From positions 1-64,000 of the forward strand of contig JAPYMA010001073.1 in assembly GCA_035041965.1 (NCBI GenBank): a stretch of DNA of 64,000 nt, given 5' to 3'. The DNA comes from Anisakis pegreffii (lineage: Eukaryota; Nematoda; Chromadorea; Rhabditida; Anisakidae). Below are positions 1-12,600 of this stretch, in pieces (position 1 is the stretch's first letter; each line of letters opens with the position of its first letter). The translations under genes were made by a program, and so were the position numbers. The notes beneath the pieces are model-generated. The model did not search any database, was not told where the DNA came from, and saw only the letters and a program-made list of their open reading frames with translations.

Positions 1-80
1 AAATGTGACCAACGGTGATATTCACGTTGTGCCATAAATTCAGGTAAGTATTTATAGTGGAACTCTATGTCGCCATGTTC
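1..80 (-). CDS. PTR exon 12, cut by the window edge
   Basis: The acceptor is tttatttcag. It encodes [15 protein letters not shown] and QREYHRWSH, then runs off the left edge. The remaining loop and TM8-TM12 are not in the window. Confidence 0.88.
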
Positions 81-3000
81 CTGAAATAAAGAAACGAATC
101 ATTTTTACAACATTCTCACATTAGACGGGAAATGCCTCTTCTATCATATAGCACTGAATTGAGATGATGTAAATAGACCACTGCGATAAGAGAATATGCT
201 TCAAATGATAGTTACCTGAATTCCAACATACGGTAAATACCGTATCAGCCACATATGTGTACTAACAGAACCAACGCTTCCCGAGGCGTGCTCGAATCGA
301 TCCAGCAAATGCATCACCTCCGGAACAGCGTTCTGCCTGCGTAAATCACCCGGATTGTTCACAAATACGATCACCTAAACGTTACTCATCATGATCAGTA
401 CTTAGTCTTATCACAAACTCTACTCACATTGTTACTGATTAAATTATCATCACTGCGATAAACATTTTAATCAGCAGCATCACTATCAAAGACTAGAAGA
501 GTACCGACAAAATAATGAAATTTAAAGATAGTCACTGTTACAATCTAGTAATAATGTGCACAATAATAGTATTGGTTGACCTGTCCTCCTTCTCGGAAAA
601 TGATATCGCGTTGAATCTTCACAAACGGTAACAACGGTGAATCGTAAGCAAGTAGTTTTTCAGAAGTGAGACCGACCTGCAATACATAACAAGTTTCAAT
701 TCAATCTAGCTTCGAATGAACAAATTCCATACCAACTCGAAAACAAAAGATAAACTGATAAGTATAAAATGTGATTGATAAAACAAACATTGATTTGCGC
801 AACACCATAAGCTGAATATGTCCAATAGGCCATCAACACGAGAACGGTAAAGACTCGCATCACATTACTCAATGATACATCCACCCAAATGTCGACAAAT
901 TTACTCATCGCCTTCTCGAAACTGCTCTTTTGCTGGGTTTTTTTGTTTTTCTGAAGTCATCCAATATAACTAGCAAAGAGATCTAACTTATAGAAGTCAT
1001 AATGTTTCGAAATTCTTTGCCTCACCCACATCAGCGAGAATATCAGAACGCTTCACAACTTAATAATGCTTATTGAAAGGTAAATCGCCTGCTAAACATA
1101 CGGAATTCTTCTATTTGTATGCGTCTCCATGAAATTTATTTAGATTGTAATTCAAAAAGTTACGATACAAAAGCATTCCTTTTGACTGTTTTGTGTGACC
1201 GGAATAGTTTATTTTGTCAAACTTCATATCTTCCAAAGTTTTGATTCAAATTTCATTTTGCCTAAATTCATACAAATCTTTCTCAGCTTTGACTCAAAAT
1301 TCATATCAAAGCAAATTTTGTTCACAGTTTTCGGTGAACAATAACAAATGAAACAAACAAAACACTAACCGCATCTGGTGGTTGTATCTTCATACACGGT
1401 AAATAAGCACTGAGGTGTTTCTCTTCCCTATGCCCACCAAAAGCTAATATAGCTGAGAAGAAGAATATTTGATAGAAATAATCAAACATCACCGCAACAC
1501 TAATGAAGATTGCGAAACTCTGAACAAAATACAATTATTAATGATATTGGTACACCACTCGGTTTCAAGCAAAACTTTCTTCCCGTTCGCGGAGGAAAGT
1601 TTTGCCTGAAACCGATTGGTGTACCAATATCATTGATGTTGTGAGCCTGAGCCAGCAGGCTATGATCCGGCTTATACCTATTATCCGGCTTATACCTATT
1701 ATCCAATTATGTGTTAAAGGCTATGATCCGGCTTATACCTATTATCCAATTATCTGTTAAAATACAATTACTTCATAACTTGATGTTCAACTCTTCTGCA
1801 TAACTTTAAGTCTTGCACACAACTCTTTCACAGCATTATGGCGATAAAACAGAATTAACATTATGTAATCAACGGAAAATATAAAAAATTAACGGTAAGA
1901 TAACGTTAGCGGTAATGCGATGAAGTAAACGAAAACGTCCAAATCGAACCTGTATGGCTGGCGTTGGTGTGAAGGCACTGATAGCAAATGATAAGAAATT
2001 AGTGAGTGATGTAATTGTGATCGAAGGTCCGGCCTCAGCTAACATTTCAGCGATTCGTTCTTCGACTGGTAGCCTCGGTGAGGTGCGATGAAAACTATAC
2101 AAAAATATGAACACATCATCCACACCGATAGCCAAAATCAAGAACGGTACCACACACAGTATCGGAATAAATGAGAACTCCAACTGAAAATCAACTCATT
2201 CCTTCAAATAATAAATCCATCAACATTATACAAATATTCACATCGATATCACTGACCCAAAACAGTGCTCCAAACGAAGCCATCAATGATAATATTGGAC
2301 AAAATACACCAACTGCAGCCTCCCAAGGTTTACTTCTTAAGGGATCTCGCCTCAGTGTTGTTAACACTGTGAATGTGAGCACGACCACAAACGATACGGA
2401 CATTAGAGGCATTGCTTCAATAGCTGAAATAACTTCATTCTTACTTCTGATCGATAAATATCTCAATAAATACAGTCAGAACTCAAGCTGTTCCATCCAA
2501 AGTGTTTTCTGTATTCTATCCGCATCGCTCTCAAACGTCAAAATCAACCACAACCACAAATTCACTAATTGTAAGCTCTTTATGAATTTCAAGGCTAGAT
2601 TTCGCCAAGAATCTCTTATTTTCTTCTCCATCAATGGAATCGTAAACACTTTAAGGGAAAGACATCCTGATATCGTATCCAAAAAATAAACTATAGCAAT
2701 TATCACGGCGATATCATAACTGATAATCTGACGACTGCAGATACTAATAGCTGAAAGTAAGTGCGATAAAAATGATAACCACATGATCATTAAAAAATTA
2801 CTGTTCCTCTCGTTATTAAATCTACACATCCGTATAAATAAATACATATGAGGGTATAATTCAAGACTGAGTTGTCTAATTGTAAGAAGACGAAAAAAAT
2901 TCTGCAGAATTCGAACCAGTTCGTCGCATCTCCTCACTGACCAAACCCTCTGAAGTGGCATACACTCGAATTAACGGATCATCCTTCGTCGATTCACTAT

Positions 3001-6000
3001 ATTCGAACACTTTCGTTTCCCATCTCTTCATTATGGCCTCATAAGATGAATTTGATACGAGCGCATGAAAGTTTATCGATACTAAGCGACATCCCTCAAT
3101 CAGATGCGATCTGCAATTACGATATCAAACAGTAACTTTTCAAAAAACTCGCCATGAAGGATAACTTTTAGATGGTAATAACAACAATTAAAATGGTGAT
3201 AGTACTATTAACATTTATAACAGTAACATGACTCTGATCACTGAATCAATGAAAGTGAATGTCTTCCTCCTTTACTACAATATTATCGTTTAAGTCTGTA
3301 GGGAATGCGAGTTAACGAAGAAGGAATAATACAACGAAATCAGTGATTCGAAACAGCGACTCATCTAGACTCGTGATGAACTGTGAAATGAACAAATAAC
3401 TAATAGAAGATACATTTGAATGTTAATAGCTACACTGTTTGACATTTGAAAATAAAAATGTATGATACATGATCATATGGTCATATCAAATATTGTCACA
3501 TGAAAATGGCAACTGTTGGAAACGTACCGATTATTCAAATCCACTTGAAAGATATTGTTCGCTAAATAGATTCGATGACCGAAAATGTCCATCGTTGGAA
3601 ATGTCAATTTTACATTTGCTTTCTTCCTGAAATTCTCTCCGTAAACATACTGGTCAGTGAAGAATCTTTGAAGTATTTCAGTGGAAAACATCTCCAATTG
3701 AGCTAACACTTTCATGAATTCTTCTATATTTGCGCAAATTCATTACAGAAACTTCATTTCAAAACCTCATTGCAGTTTCAATTCGAGACGCATTATTGAT
3801 GCCATGAAAGAGGCAATATTTGAACAGGGCAGATAAAATGAACTAATGCATAATATTATTACTATAATAACGATAAATATCAAGCAACTCAAACAACACT
3901 TATTAGTAGAAGAATAAGAATAGCAATGAATATCAGAAGATATTTATCAGAAGAATCGCAATTAGCAAAACAAACCTTATTTTCACGTCTCTATACAACG
4001 ACAAAAATATACTCACAGAATCGGACGTTTCACAATGTGAACCACAAAAATCTGAGTATGCATACGTTCGACCATCGTGTGTCACGTTCAGGTTGTACTG
4101 TAGAAATGCTTCGATTTCAATCGCTTTATCTAAATATCTGAAATCACTCTGTATTGCATTCGATTCCTTACGATCTCGAAAACGTGCATTTTTCAATCAA
4201 TCAATCAAACAAACAAATATCATTTAACTCTTCGTTACAATCGCATTGTTTCTTCGTTCAACACAATAGGTCTTGCGACCACTGATACATTGAATAATAT
4301 CGATTCATTATCTATTGCAATCACAGTATGCTAATATCAATGAAATTTTACAATGCACTGGAATGTTTAAATGAAAATCCTTTGGACTGATGCAAATTCA
4401 TTGTAATTTCGAGTAGAAAGTAGAAAAAATTGACAAATTTGAAAAATAATCCCGCAGAATTCAGTGCTTAATGCAGTGATACTGAATACAGAAACATGGG
4501 ATCAACTTGGAATTTGATCTGACTTCATGCCGGAATAACTTAAAATTGAAATAGAATGAGACAACGAACTCAGGTCGCAGAAGTGAACCGCCGTCAGCCG
4601 CTTGCATAGCGACGACAACGTGAAACGGTGATCCAGAATCCTTGAAAAACTCTCGTGTAACCGAGTATTCATACCGAGACGGTGAACCGGCTGGTGTGAA
4701 CTGATCGAGGATGTGATTCACTTCATGAAACTTCAAAACACCTGCTGAGAGCACTACGGCCAACAAACTTCTGAAATTGTTTTCATACGCTAATACTTCA
4801 GTTAATAACATCAAGTACTGATGATGACCATCCTCAATTGTCTGTGATATCGCTGAATAAATAACAACTGAAATGGATTCAATTCTGAAGAAGAAGCAGC
4901 AGGAAACTGAAGAAACCTCAGAGCTCCTCAATCTGATTCATCGAATAACTCAGACTAGTCTATTGCGGAGACGGAAAAAAATCACAATCACAACGAAATT
5001 TCACCATCACGACCCCGAAAATGTAATCGGCTCTAAAAAGTCGGTGACAGAGATGCGGAATCGGGGACGTGCTCTCCGAATCTCCCCGATCCTCGCAACA
5101 CTGTTATTAGACTGTTACTAGGTGAATAGGTAATGATAACGATTATAAATTCAACGATAGCAATAGCACTTTCGAAACACAAAAGCTTACAATTAGACTG
5201 CTCTTATGTGAAATAGAACGAGCAAAGGCTAAAGAATGGATTGTGCTACAAGAAATGATATTCTTTGTTCGTTTAACAGATGTCCTTCGAAATTCCAGAT
5301 ATCCTTTGATACATCACAAAAAATCACTCGTTCATTAGCTTGCGATCACCTCTTACAGTTATAAAGTTGATTATGAGTAAATGAACAAACAGACGATTGA
5401 GCAGTAACTACATAATGTTTTGTAATTTGCTATCATCGAACTTTTATGAATATGAGAGTATGAGAGTGGAATTCCGATATCAAATGGTATTAGAGGTATG
5501 GCACTTCACTTCGATTTTCATGCCAATATGCAATTTGATCATAAAGTCACTTTTCCCAATCGCTCCGTTTTAACTGCTATGAAGATGTCCTAGAAAGATT
5601 GCTGAGAATGTTTTATTTTCTCGTTATTTCACCTCAAAATTGATGGTGATCAACTCTCACAAAAATTTGCGATGTCACAATAAATGCGATGCGCGAATTG
5701 ATTTGAATACACATCATTATTTTATGTGATTGCATTAAATCGATCCTCTCATCCATGAAATTTAAGATATTCAGATATGAGATATATATTTTGCAAAAGG
5801 ATGAAACGTACACTCGCAGGTAAAGGGAGAGTGCTACTCAATTGCATTAGTGGTTTTAGATGAGAGAAGAGGATTTAGATAGATATGAAGATGAAGATTA
5901 ACTTGAGAGTTGATGTGCGAAAGGATATGATGCTCTGAAATGAACCTGTAATTCCGGTCTGTCACTGACTATGAATCAATTTCAACGAATAACGTTCGAT

Positions 6001-6667
6001 TTGATCTTTTCGTCATCAGCATCTCACTGATCAGAATTTTTTTCACACTTTTCCACACTTCATCGAAATTATTTTCTGGATGAATGAAGTTCAGTGAATA
6101 AAAAAAAAACTTTCGGAATTCACAGAATTTGATTGAGATTCTTTCTGTTCAATGAAGAGACTGGCTTGAAGATAAGACATCTAGCAAAACTGAGAAATAG
6201 GAATGTTCGATAGCGATACGAATATCAATCCATGATGTTTTATTAATGACCATAGTAATCAGAAAGACAGCATTGACAGACAATGGTAATGATTATATAA
6301 CGAAAACAATAACACTAGGAAAAATAACTGCTTCAATGATAAGACAATAATACAGCAAACAATAATAACATTACAGAATGGAAAATAATTTCGGCGATAA
6401 ACACAAGCAAACAAAATCCATGAAAATTACTCATGCGTGTTTGAAGAAATTCACCTGAATCTTAAAAAAGTGCCATTGAAAACATGAAAAAACAACCAGA
6501 TATAAGAGGAACTAAAAGTGAAAACGACTGAAAAAAAACTCACGTGAAAATTAAACAGAATTTCGGATGACGTCCAATGAAAAGTCCGGTCAGATAGAAT
6601 GCTTTCTGTGTCTTCAATTCCACTGCAGAGCAACAACTTTCCATCTTGAGATAGCAAACTAAACACC
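1..6667 (-). CDS. Patched-related (PTR) membrane protein, 5' part, 12 exons; 3' end outside window
   Basis: PTR proteins are RND-superfamily, 12-pass membrane proteins with a sterol-sensing domain; in nematodes they act in moulting, cuticle and membrane trafficking (family knowledge). Twelve exons join in frame to about 602 codons. Residues 28-46 form TM1. A conserved first loop follows ([43 protein letters not shown]). The sterol-sensing domain spans about 256-413: TM2, KPWEA before TM3, TM4 with GVDD at 328-331, TM5 with [15 protein letters not shown], and TM6. TM7 is near 466-489, and the second loop begins with [15 protein letters not shown]. The ATG at 6644 follows a TTTTTCAG site by 23 nt, suggesting spliced-leader addition. 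PTR proteins are usually about 850-1000 residues, so TM8-TM12 lie left of base 1. No frameshift or stop breaks the model. Family assignment is secure; the exact PTR number is not. Confidence 0.93.
216..374 (-). CDS. PTR exon 11 (loop 2)
   Basis: The acceptor is aacgtttag and the donor CAG|gtaact. It encodes [11 protein letters not shown], then [11 protein letters not shown] and [14 protein letters not shown]; the T.MWL.RY stretch is typical. Phase 0 at both ends. Confidence 0.91.
581..676 (-). CDS. PTR exon 10 (start of loop 2)
   Basis: The acceptor is tattgcag and the donor CAG|gtcaac. It encodes [20 protein letters not shown] then [12 protein letters not shown]. The DSPLL.F motif after TM7 is conserved in the family. 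Confidence 0.92.
789..950 (-). CDS. PTR exon 9 (cytosolic linker and TM7)
   Basis: The acceptor is gacttcag and the donor AAT|gtttgt. It starts with a Lys/Gln-rich linker ([10 protein letters not shown]) and ends with TM7 ([20 protein letters not shown]) and VAQIN. The next exon begins VGL, giving the usual QINVGL junction. Confidence 0.93.
1370..1519 (-). CDS. PTR exon 8 (TM6)
   Basis: The acceptor is ttgttcag and the donor GCG|gttagt. It encodes [20 protein letters not shown] and the end of TM6, then [17 protein letters not shown]. Phase 0 at both ends. Confidence 0.94.
1540..1634. repeat. Near-perfect 95-nt fold-back in PTR intron 7
   Basis: Two arms of about 44 nt are inverted copies with three mismatches, separated by about 7 nt (cgttcgc). 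The outer ends read aatgatattggtacacca on both strands. It lies between PTR exons 7 and 8. It may be a small fold-back or MITE-like element or the source of a long intronic hairpin. A related 14-mer, gaaaccgattggta, recurs near 7455. Confidence 0.9.
1656..1761. repeat. Short tandem repeat next to the fold-back
   Basis: The 18-mer ccggcttatacctattat occurs three times (1667, 1685, 1728). The larger unit ccaattat(g/c)tgttaaa follows copies two and three. It is a local minisatellite inside PTR intron 7. Confidence 0.9.
1950..2183 (-). CDS. PTR exon 7 (TM4 and TM5 with GVDD)
   Basis: The acceptor is gattttcag and the donor CAG|gttcga. TM4 reads [20 protein letters not shown]; the Asp pair sits where RND transporters place proton-relay acids. 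TM5 is [20 protein letters not shown]. Phase 0 at both ends. Confidence 0.96.
2257..2423 (-). CDS. PTR exon 6 (TM2 and TM3, start of sterol-sensing domain)
   Basis: The acceptor is gttatttcag and the donor TGG|gtcagt. It encodes [20 protein letters not shown] (TM2), [16 protein letters not shown], and [14 protein letters not shown] (TM3). SKPWEA.VGV.CPILS is diagnostic of patched-related proteins. Confidence 0.95.
2917..3110 (-). CDS. PTR exon 5 (end of loop 1)
   Basis: The acceptor is taattgcag and the donor ACTG|gttcga. It encodes [19 protein letters not shown] and [10 protein letters not shown], ending in [17 protein letters not shown], the family signature just before TM2. The donor was chosen because it joins in frame to exon 6. 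Confidence 0.87.
3528..3626 (-). CDS. PTR exon 4 (loop 1)
   Basis: The acceptor is gaatttcag and the donor CG|gtacgt. It encodes [20 protein letters not shown] and [13 protein letters not shown], the typical PTR NVKLT(F/Y)PT block. Length 99 keeps phase with both neighbours. Confidence 0.92.
3976..4137 (-). CDS. PTR exon 3 (cysteine motif of loop 1)
   Basis: The acceptor is gatttcag and the donor AAG|gtttgt. It encodes [15 protein letters not shown], then [20 protein letters not shown] with Cys132 and Cys136, then [10 protein letters not shown] nearer gtgagt after ETSDS is not the donor: only the later site keeps the frame and the conserved IFLSLYRDV segment. Confidence 0.9.
4570..4770 (-). 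CDS. PTR exon 2 (TM1 and start of loop 1)
   Basis: The acceptor is aatttcag and the donor GA|gttcgt. It completes TM1 ([12 protein letters not shown]) and carries [25 protein letters not shown] and [16 protein letters not shown], a strongly conserved PTR stretch. Enters with one base of a codon and leaves with two. Confidence 0.92.
4873..5121 (+). other. Unidentified 82-codon reading frame inside PTR intron 1
   Basis: An ATG-started frame on the plus strand opens [20 protein letters not shown] and is rich in Lys, Glu, Arg and His. I recognise no domain, no splice structure and no promoter. An inverted repeat (atcgggga ... tccccgat, 5063-5093) lies in its 3' half. In AT-rich introns such frames arise by chance, so coding status is doubtful. 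Confidence 0.2.
6544..6667 (-). CDS. PTR exon 1 (5' UTR, start codon, start of TM1)
   Basis: The start ATG is at 6644-6642. The peptide opens [10 protein letters not shown] and reaches the family signature [10 protein letters not shown] before TM1 (residues 1-33 plus two bases). The donor is CAC|gtgagt. The 5' edge is set by a TTTTTCAG acceptor at 6668-6669, used either for trans-splicing or for joining an upstream non-coding exon. Confidence 0.85.
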
Positions 6668-6680
6668 CTGAAAAAGACAC
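6668..6680 (-). promoter_or_regulatory. Putative trans-splice (or 5' UTR) acceptor of the PTR gene
   Basis: In gene orientation the sequence is a pyrimidine run ending TTTTTCAG, with the start ATG 23 nt downstream and no coding exon recognisable further upstream. This matches nematode spliced-leader acceptors, though an upstream non-coding exon would look the same. Confidence 0.5.
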
Positions 6681-9600
6681 ACACACATCGTCGTCGTCGT
6701 AATTAATCAAAATTTGATGGTCACAAAAAACCCGTGAAATTGAAAAAAAGTGAAAACGGAGACATCTCATCTCGATCACCAATCAAACAAAATGATTGAC
6801 TCTCAGAGCGTGTAATCGCCAATCAACAAAAAAAAAACGCACGCAATTCACTTCACATCAACTCATCCCGATAAAAATTTCACACCGAAGACCTACTACT
6901 AGAGTGAGCTTTGCGGATATACCAGTGCCATTGCTCAAAATCGCACCAAACATTTTCACAATAGTCAGCATACTTCTGATAGTTTCCCACTCGATGACAG
7001 CACTAAAATCGCACCAAATATCTCTCGAAAACTTCAGGCAACACCAAAATGAATACCTCTCTGAACTCAATTCGCACAATCAATGCTGATCGTTACAATT
7101 TGCTAACTTCCAAACTTTTTCACCAAACCAAAAGTGAACACTCTCAAATTTCCCTACAAAACCTATCAAATTCGCTCTATTCAAACAACAAGTCACAACG
7201 AATGAAACGAAGTTCCATTGCTGTTTTATTCAGCAACAACATTATCATTATTTTCGACAACATCACAAACCCATTATCATTTTCTTCAATATCATCTCAT
7301 CGTTGCGTTTCACCCAAATTTTCACCGTTATTCTCACAAATTGATCATTTCCGTACATATCATGATGAGTAAGTGTCTCATGATGTCTTCTGACGACGAC
7401 TCACTGACCCATAAAGGAAACCAACAATCAATTTCATATCTATGTAATACACGATGAAACCGATTGGTACAACACACTACAAAACGATACGACACCAGAA
7501 CGCTGCTGTATTCAAATGATCATTTTCACAATGAATGAATCACTCTGATCCAAATATTGATCGCTCCTTAGATTGATCCATCAATATAATTTGCAAACCA
7601 ATTAAAGTATAACGACTTCAAAAAATTCTCCTCAAAAAAATCCACAAAATACAAGGTCGGTCAGTCACCACACAAAACGTATCCATTCTCAAAACATTTT
7701 CTCCTATAAATTGCTGGAAATATTCTCATTTGGCGTCAGATCGCCATTTTGGATTGACGAACACATAATTCTGTGCAATTTTCTGAAGAAATCAAAGTGT
7801 TTTTGAGGAAAATACGCCGTTTAGACGAACGTACATAAAGCGAAACGCTGCTCTCTAACACAGAACGGAAATCAGTCAGCAAATGGGGATTTCTTGCGAA
7901 TCAGAGTGAAAACAGCCAAATCAAATCAATTCATGCATAATCTCCTCGTAATCCATTGTGTTCAGTTGTTTTTACCACAGCGCATCACATCTTCAACAAC
8001 AACGACAGTTACGACCATAAGAACTCGTTCCTAAAATCTCACTTCTGCTCACATCCACTAATTTGCATTTATTTATTTAAACACTTAAAATAATCACCGT
8101 CTCCCTTCTAAACCAGCCAAACTAAACTCTTTCCACATCGAATATCCAAAAATGTTATCCTGTTCAACGAATCAGCTAAATTAACGAAGTGTTTTGCTCA
8201 TCATCATTGTTGGTGTTCACCATTTGATATCCACTTTAACGAAAAGACTGCGAAAATAACAGAATTTCAGATCGCACCATTATTTTATGATTTTCCTTTG
8301 AGGTGTAAAAAAAGACATTCATTATAAGAAACGTGAAAAACGCACAAAAGCAGCCTCACTTAAAAACAATAAGCTAACGACGCATGCGATCCACTCATCT
8401 GAATCAAAAATCCAGGAAATGAAATTCAGAAAGACTCCGCAAAATCACAATACTACAAATGGAAATGCGATGATAAAAGTGAGAAAAACAATAGCAACAA
8501 CTTTGACCACAAAATCAGACAGACAAAAAGCTTCATTTCAATGTTTCCGCAAAAAAATCCCATTTCCAGAAAGTTGACAATTCTCTCAAATGATTTTCTC
8601 TCTTCATAAACTCTCAATTCAAATATCAATGGATTTTGAATAGTTCAATTGCTATTTCAAACGATTTCCTCGAATTCGATTCAATCGAACAATTTCCGAA
8701 ACAATTTCTAATCAATTCTCAAAAAATTCCTCACACATAAGTTTTTATCACACCTCAAATGTGTATAATTATTCATACTACGAATAAATTGCTAAATTTT
8801 CATTCTTTTCGACGTGTGTCTCATTTGAAAACGACCAATGAGAATATATTACTAGCTGTTCATCTGCTATCGAATATAGGTGGACTTAAATCAAAGAATT
8901 GTCAAGAAACATAGCCTTCTGCTAAATGTCAAAGGAAATACTCACTGAAAAATAAAAATCTGATCTATAGAATAAAACGCAGACGCTCTCTCAAAATCAT
9001 TCACCAAAAAGGATGTTAATCAATAGAAAACTCCAAATTTCTCAATCAGACACCAAAAATTTCTTCGAATAAACCTATAAAAATAATCAAGTCTCAAAAA
9101 TAAAACACATATTCACAAGTCAAAAGCAATTATAACAATGAAATTTCACCAAAATAAACGAACATAAAATATGACTGTTGCCGTTCTTTTCACCGTTAAA
9201 CGATAGAATGCACTTTCACGTTTGCAAATACATAAATCCTTATCTCCGTTCTTCCATCCTTAACGTCATAAATCCTTGGTCTAGTTCTAGGATAATTGTT
9301 TTAATTTCTCCAACTCCATCTACTTAAAATATCTTTTTAAAATGGTTTCTCGAATGGTAAATTGCCTCCGAAATCAGAAATTATTTGTTTGAGAAATCGA
9401 AAAGACCAGAAAAATTTCTTGAGACACATTTTCAGATGTCTTCCTCTTACTATTATCCACTGAATCGACGTATCAATCAATCACAACAACAATTACAATT
9501 ATTATCATAATACTCAACTGAAGAGCAATAACAACAATCGAATAAACTATTCAAACCACCCTATCATCTACCCACTGAAAAATAACCACGGTCACTATAA

Positions 9601-12600
9601 CGCAATCACACTTGAATACGTAGAAATTCGCGAACGAACGATTCTGCCATATTAAAAGCAATGAAAAGCGCAAAAGATGAAATAGCATTCCATATAAAAT
9701 GACTTCCGACGAAGAACGCAATAAGGGACGACTCGTTTGCAATGGAATTTTTCAGAAATCATAAGAGGAAAATCAGAAAAGGAATCATTGAAAACTATAG
9801 CAGATAACCGAACCAATGAACAAATATTCCAGCAGATATGCAAAGAAATACATTAAAAATTAAATGAAAAATGTGATTCTTTTCTGTGGCAAAAACTTTT
9901 CTAACTAAACAACAAAAACACATCATTTAAAAGCGTTCATTTCTTTTTGACCACTAAATCATCACGAGATTATCGCACCTATCAAAAACTCAATTCAGCT
10001 ACCTGAAATTTACGTTTTCATCTGCAATGATCAAATGCCCATTCGATTGATTTTAGGTCAATGATATGATCTGATATGATGAGATATCATGCATGATATG
10101 GTACCTTTCTCGGGAAATCATTAGACAACACGGGAAAGTAGACTTAAACCCATATGATCGCCAAATATATCAATAATCGAAGCTAGAATTTCATGAAGAC
10201 AGTAGATGATTCCCAACGCTATTATCACTAGCTGCGCAGAAGGAAGGATATCAATGAAGGATAATGTGAGATCTGTGATATTGGTGATAACACAGAGGCG
10301 TTAACTGGTAATGAGTTGGAATTGCTAATGAAATAAATAAATAACAAACGCGATATAATAGAAACGAATGAAAACCCTTCTTATCCTCAGCCTTACATGA
10401 TTCTTGTGATAATCCGTGAATATCTCCTCTTCAACACATACCACATCACTCTGATTTACTCCATACCTCTTCATCTCCCCCACAAATACTTCATAATATA
10501 ATATCCTCTATCCACCAGCCATAAAATTATTATCAAGGAAATTATCAATTTATCAAGTCATTATCATACTTATCAGCAATTCATTAACGCGCTAACTGAT
10601 CATATCTTTCACACGCATAATCATCCGTTGCCTCTTCAACGCAAAATGCAAAGAAACGTTTTCAACTCGAAAACTAAACCGCTATAAAATTGCAAATGTA
10701 TCATAAAACATCACCATCATCCACTCAATCTTAAAAAGCCATCAAATGAGATCTGATATCTCAACGAATTTCATCTTATAACGATGATGAGCTGCGATAA
10801 TAGCTACTATTATAACTGTAATTGTTAGAACACGTTCCAAATAGAATCAAGCAAGCGAACGAAATCATTTCCAGATCAGGTTTCATCGAACCTGTATAAT
10901 GAATCATGTGCCCTGTTCATTAATTATGACGTACCAGCGATTCTTACGCTAAAGCTAAAAACAATCAAATCTAATGTGATTTACATGAATTTATGCAACG
11001 TTACGTTACGTTGCCGATTCAATTAATGCTATCTCTAATCCTAATTAATGGTATCTTAATTGATGCTATTTCAGCAATTCAATACGAGTTTATACCAACT
11101 TCTTGCTCTGCAATATCACCAACAATGATAATAAATATCATAATCAAAATAATAATAGTAAAACAATAATAATAAAAACCATATCACAAATATCAATAAA
11201 TTCTTTCGTCGAAAGAAATCAAACCCTGACTATCGAATCAATATCAATCACACAGGTGCATGCCTCAATATTCGCAGTCGTAAGGCATGAATAACGAATG
11301 ATTCACAATATCTCAATATTCACAATAATCAAGAAAGACGATCGAACAAAACTATCAGTATTACTACCACCATCTGATATTCGATTGGATCGTCTATCAA
11401 TCACCATATCATATTGGATTTAATCCTAAAAGAACTGAACCTAACAAAAGAGATCATGCATCCCTTTCGATCTCTCCTAAACCATCTGCATCTGCACCTA
11501 TCGATCACTCGATATCCCAAATCCCTATTGCATCCTCTATTACTCGACCTCTACTCACACAAGCATTTCTGCGTGCTGTCCATCTATACCCATTCAGAGA
11601 TAACCGTTCAGAACCTCTCCAAATACGAAATATCCCCCTTCCCCAGCAGAATCTCTCAGAATACCCCCCACCAGCACTATTCAACACATGCAAACTATCC
11701 TATCACATTGCATATCCCCTTTCTCAATCTTCTCTGTTGAGGTTTAAAAACTTGTTTTAAAAGTATTCATTCATCCGTTCGGTGATTCGCGCAAAATTTC
11801 CGATATAACAGATATGAAAAGCGAAGAGAACACACAACCAACCAACCAACGGGCAAATTAGTTCACAATCAGTGAACATTTCAATTAAACCAATTCCATT
11901 GGAATGAATCGATGCAATTCAATGAATAATACCTCATATTTTACACATTATAACAGATGCAGCGAGCGCACATGTATCGAAACGTTTAACGTAACAATGA
12001 GTTTAGCAAATGATCGAAAATGATGAAAACAATTGCAGAAGTCTGCTGCGAATCTAGGGCGCAAATAACTCAGACATCCATCTATCTATTTCTCTATGAT
12101 CACATCTCTCAGAATCGGACAAATTGCATTTTAAGTCAGTATGAGCGAAGACTCTAACAGAAGGGTGTTTCACGGAGCAATTTAGATGATGAAAAGGGAT
12201 GAAAATAGTGTAACAGAGAGACAGCAGATCAGGATTATAGAAAAAAGCCTCAGGTGGAAGGAAGAGAGTCACTAAAATGGATGATTAATTAAAACGGATA
12301 GTTAATTCTTTCGGAAACACTCTCAACATCTCAATTTTCAAGCATTCACCTTTGCGTACACATCCAATGACATAAGTGAATGATAATGATGATCAGATAT
12401 TGATTGCTCAATTGAATTTGATCACAGTGAATAGTATCAGCGATTCGAAATGAATGAATGCAATCATTCAAGACACTGAAACTAATCTCATTCCTACATT
12501 ATTATTGGTCACTTTACAACAAGACCGATGACAATATCGCACCATATATTCATTGGTGTGTTATTGTAACCGTATGTTCAGTGAGATCGTTCGTTGTAAC

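Noticed and set aside
2171..2689. 172-codon open frame on the plus strand
   Set aside because: It lies antisense to PTR exon 6 and the adjacent intron. The minus strand carries an unmistakable sterol-sensing domain, so this frame is a shadow.
2476..2916. Minus-strand frame continuing past PTR exon 5
   Set aside because: A hydrophobic but non-conserved reading. The family alignment joins exon 5 (EEMRRT) directly to exon 6 (AIEAMPLMS), so this is intron.
11414..11740. 108-codon plus-strand frame
   Set aside because: It arises from a pyrimidine-rich tract (His/Leu/Ser-biased) with no conserved motif.
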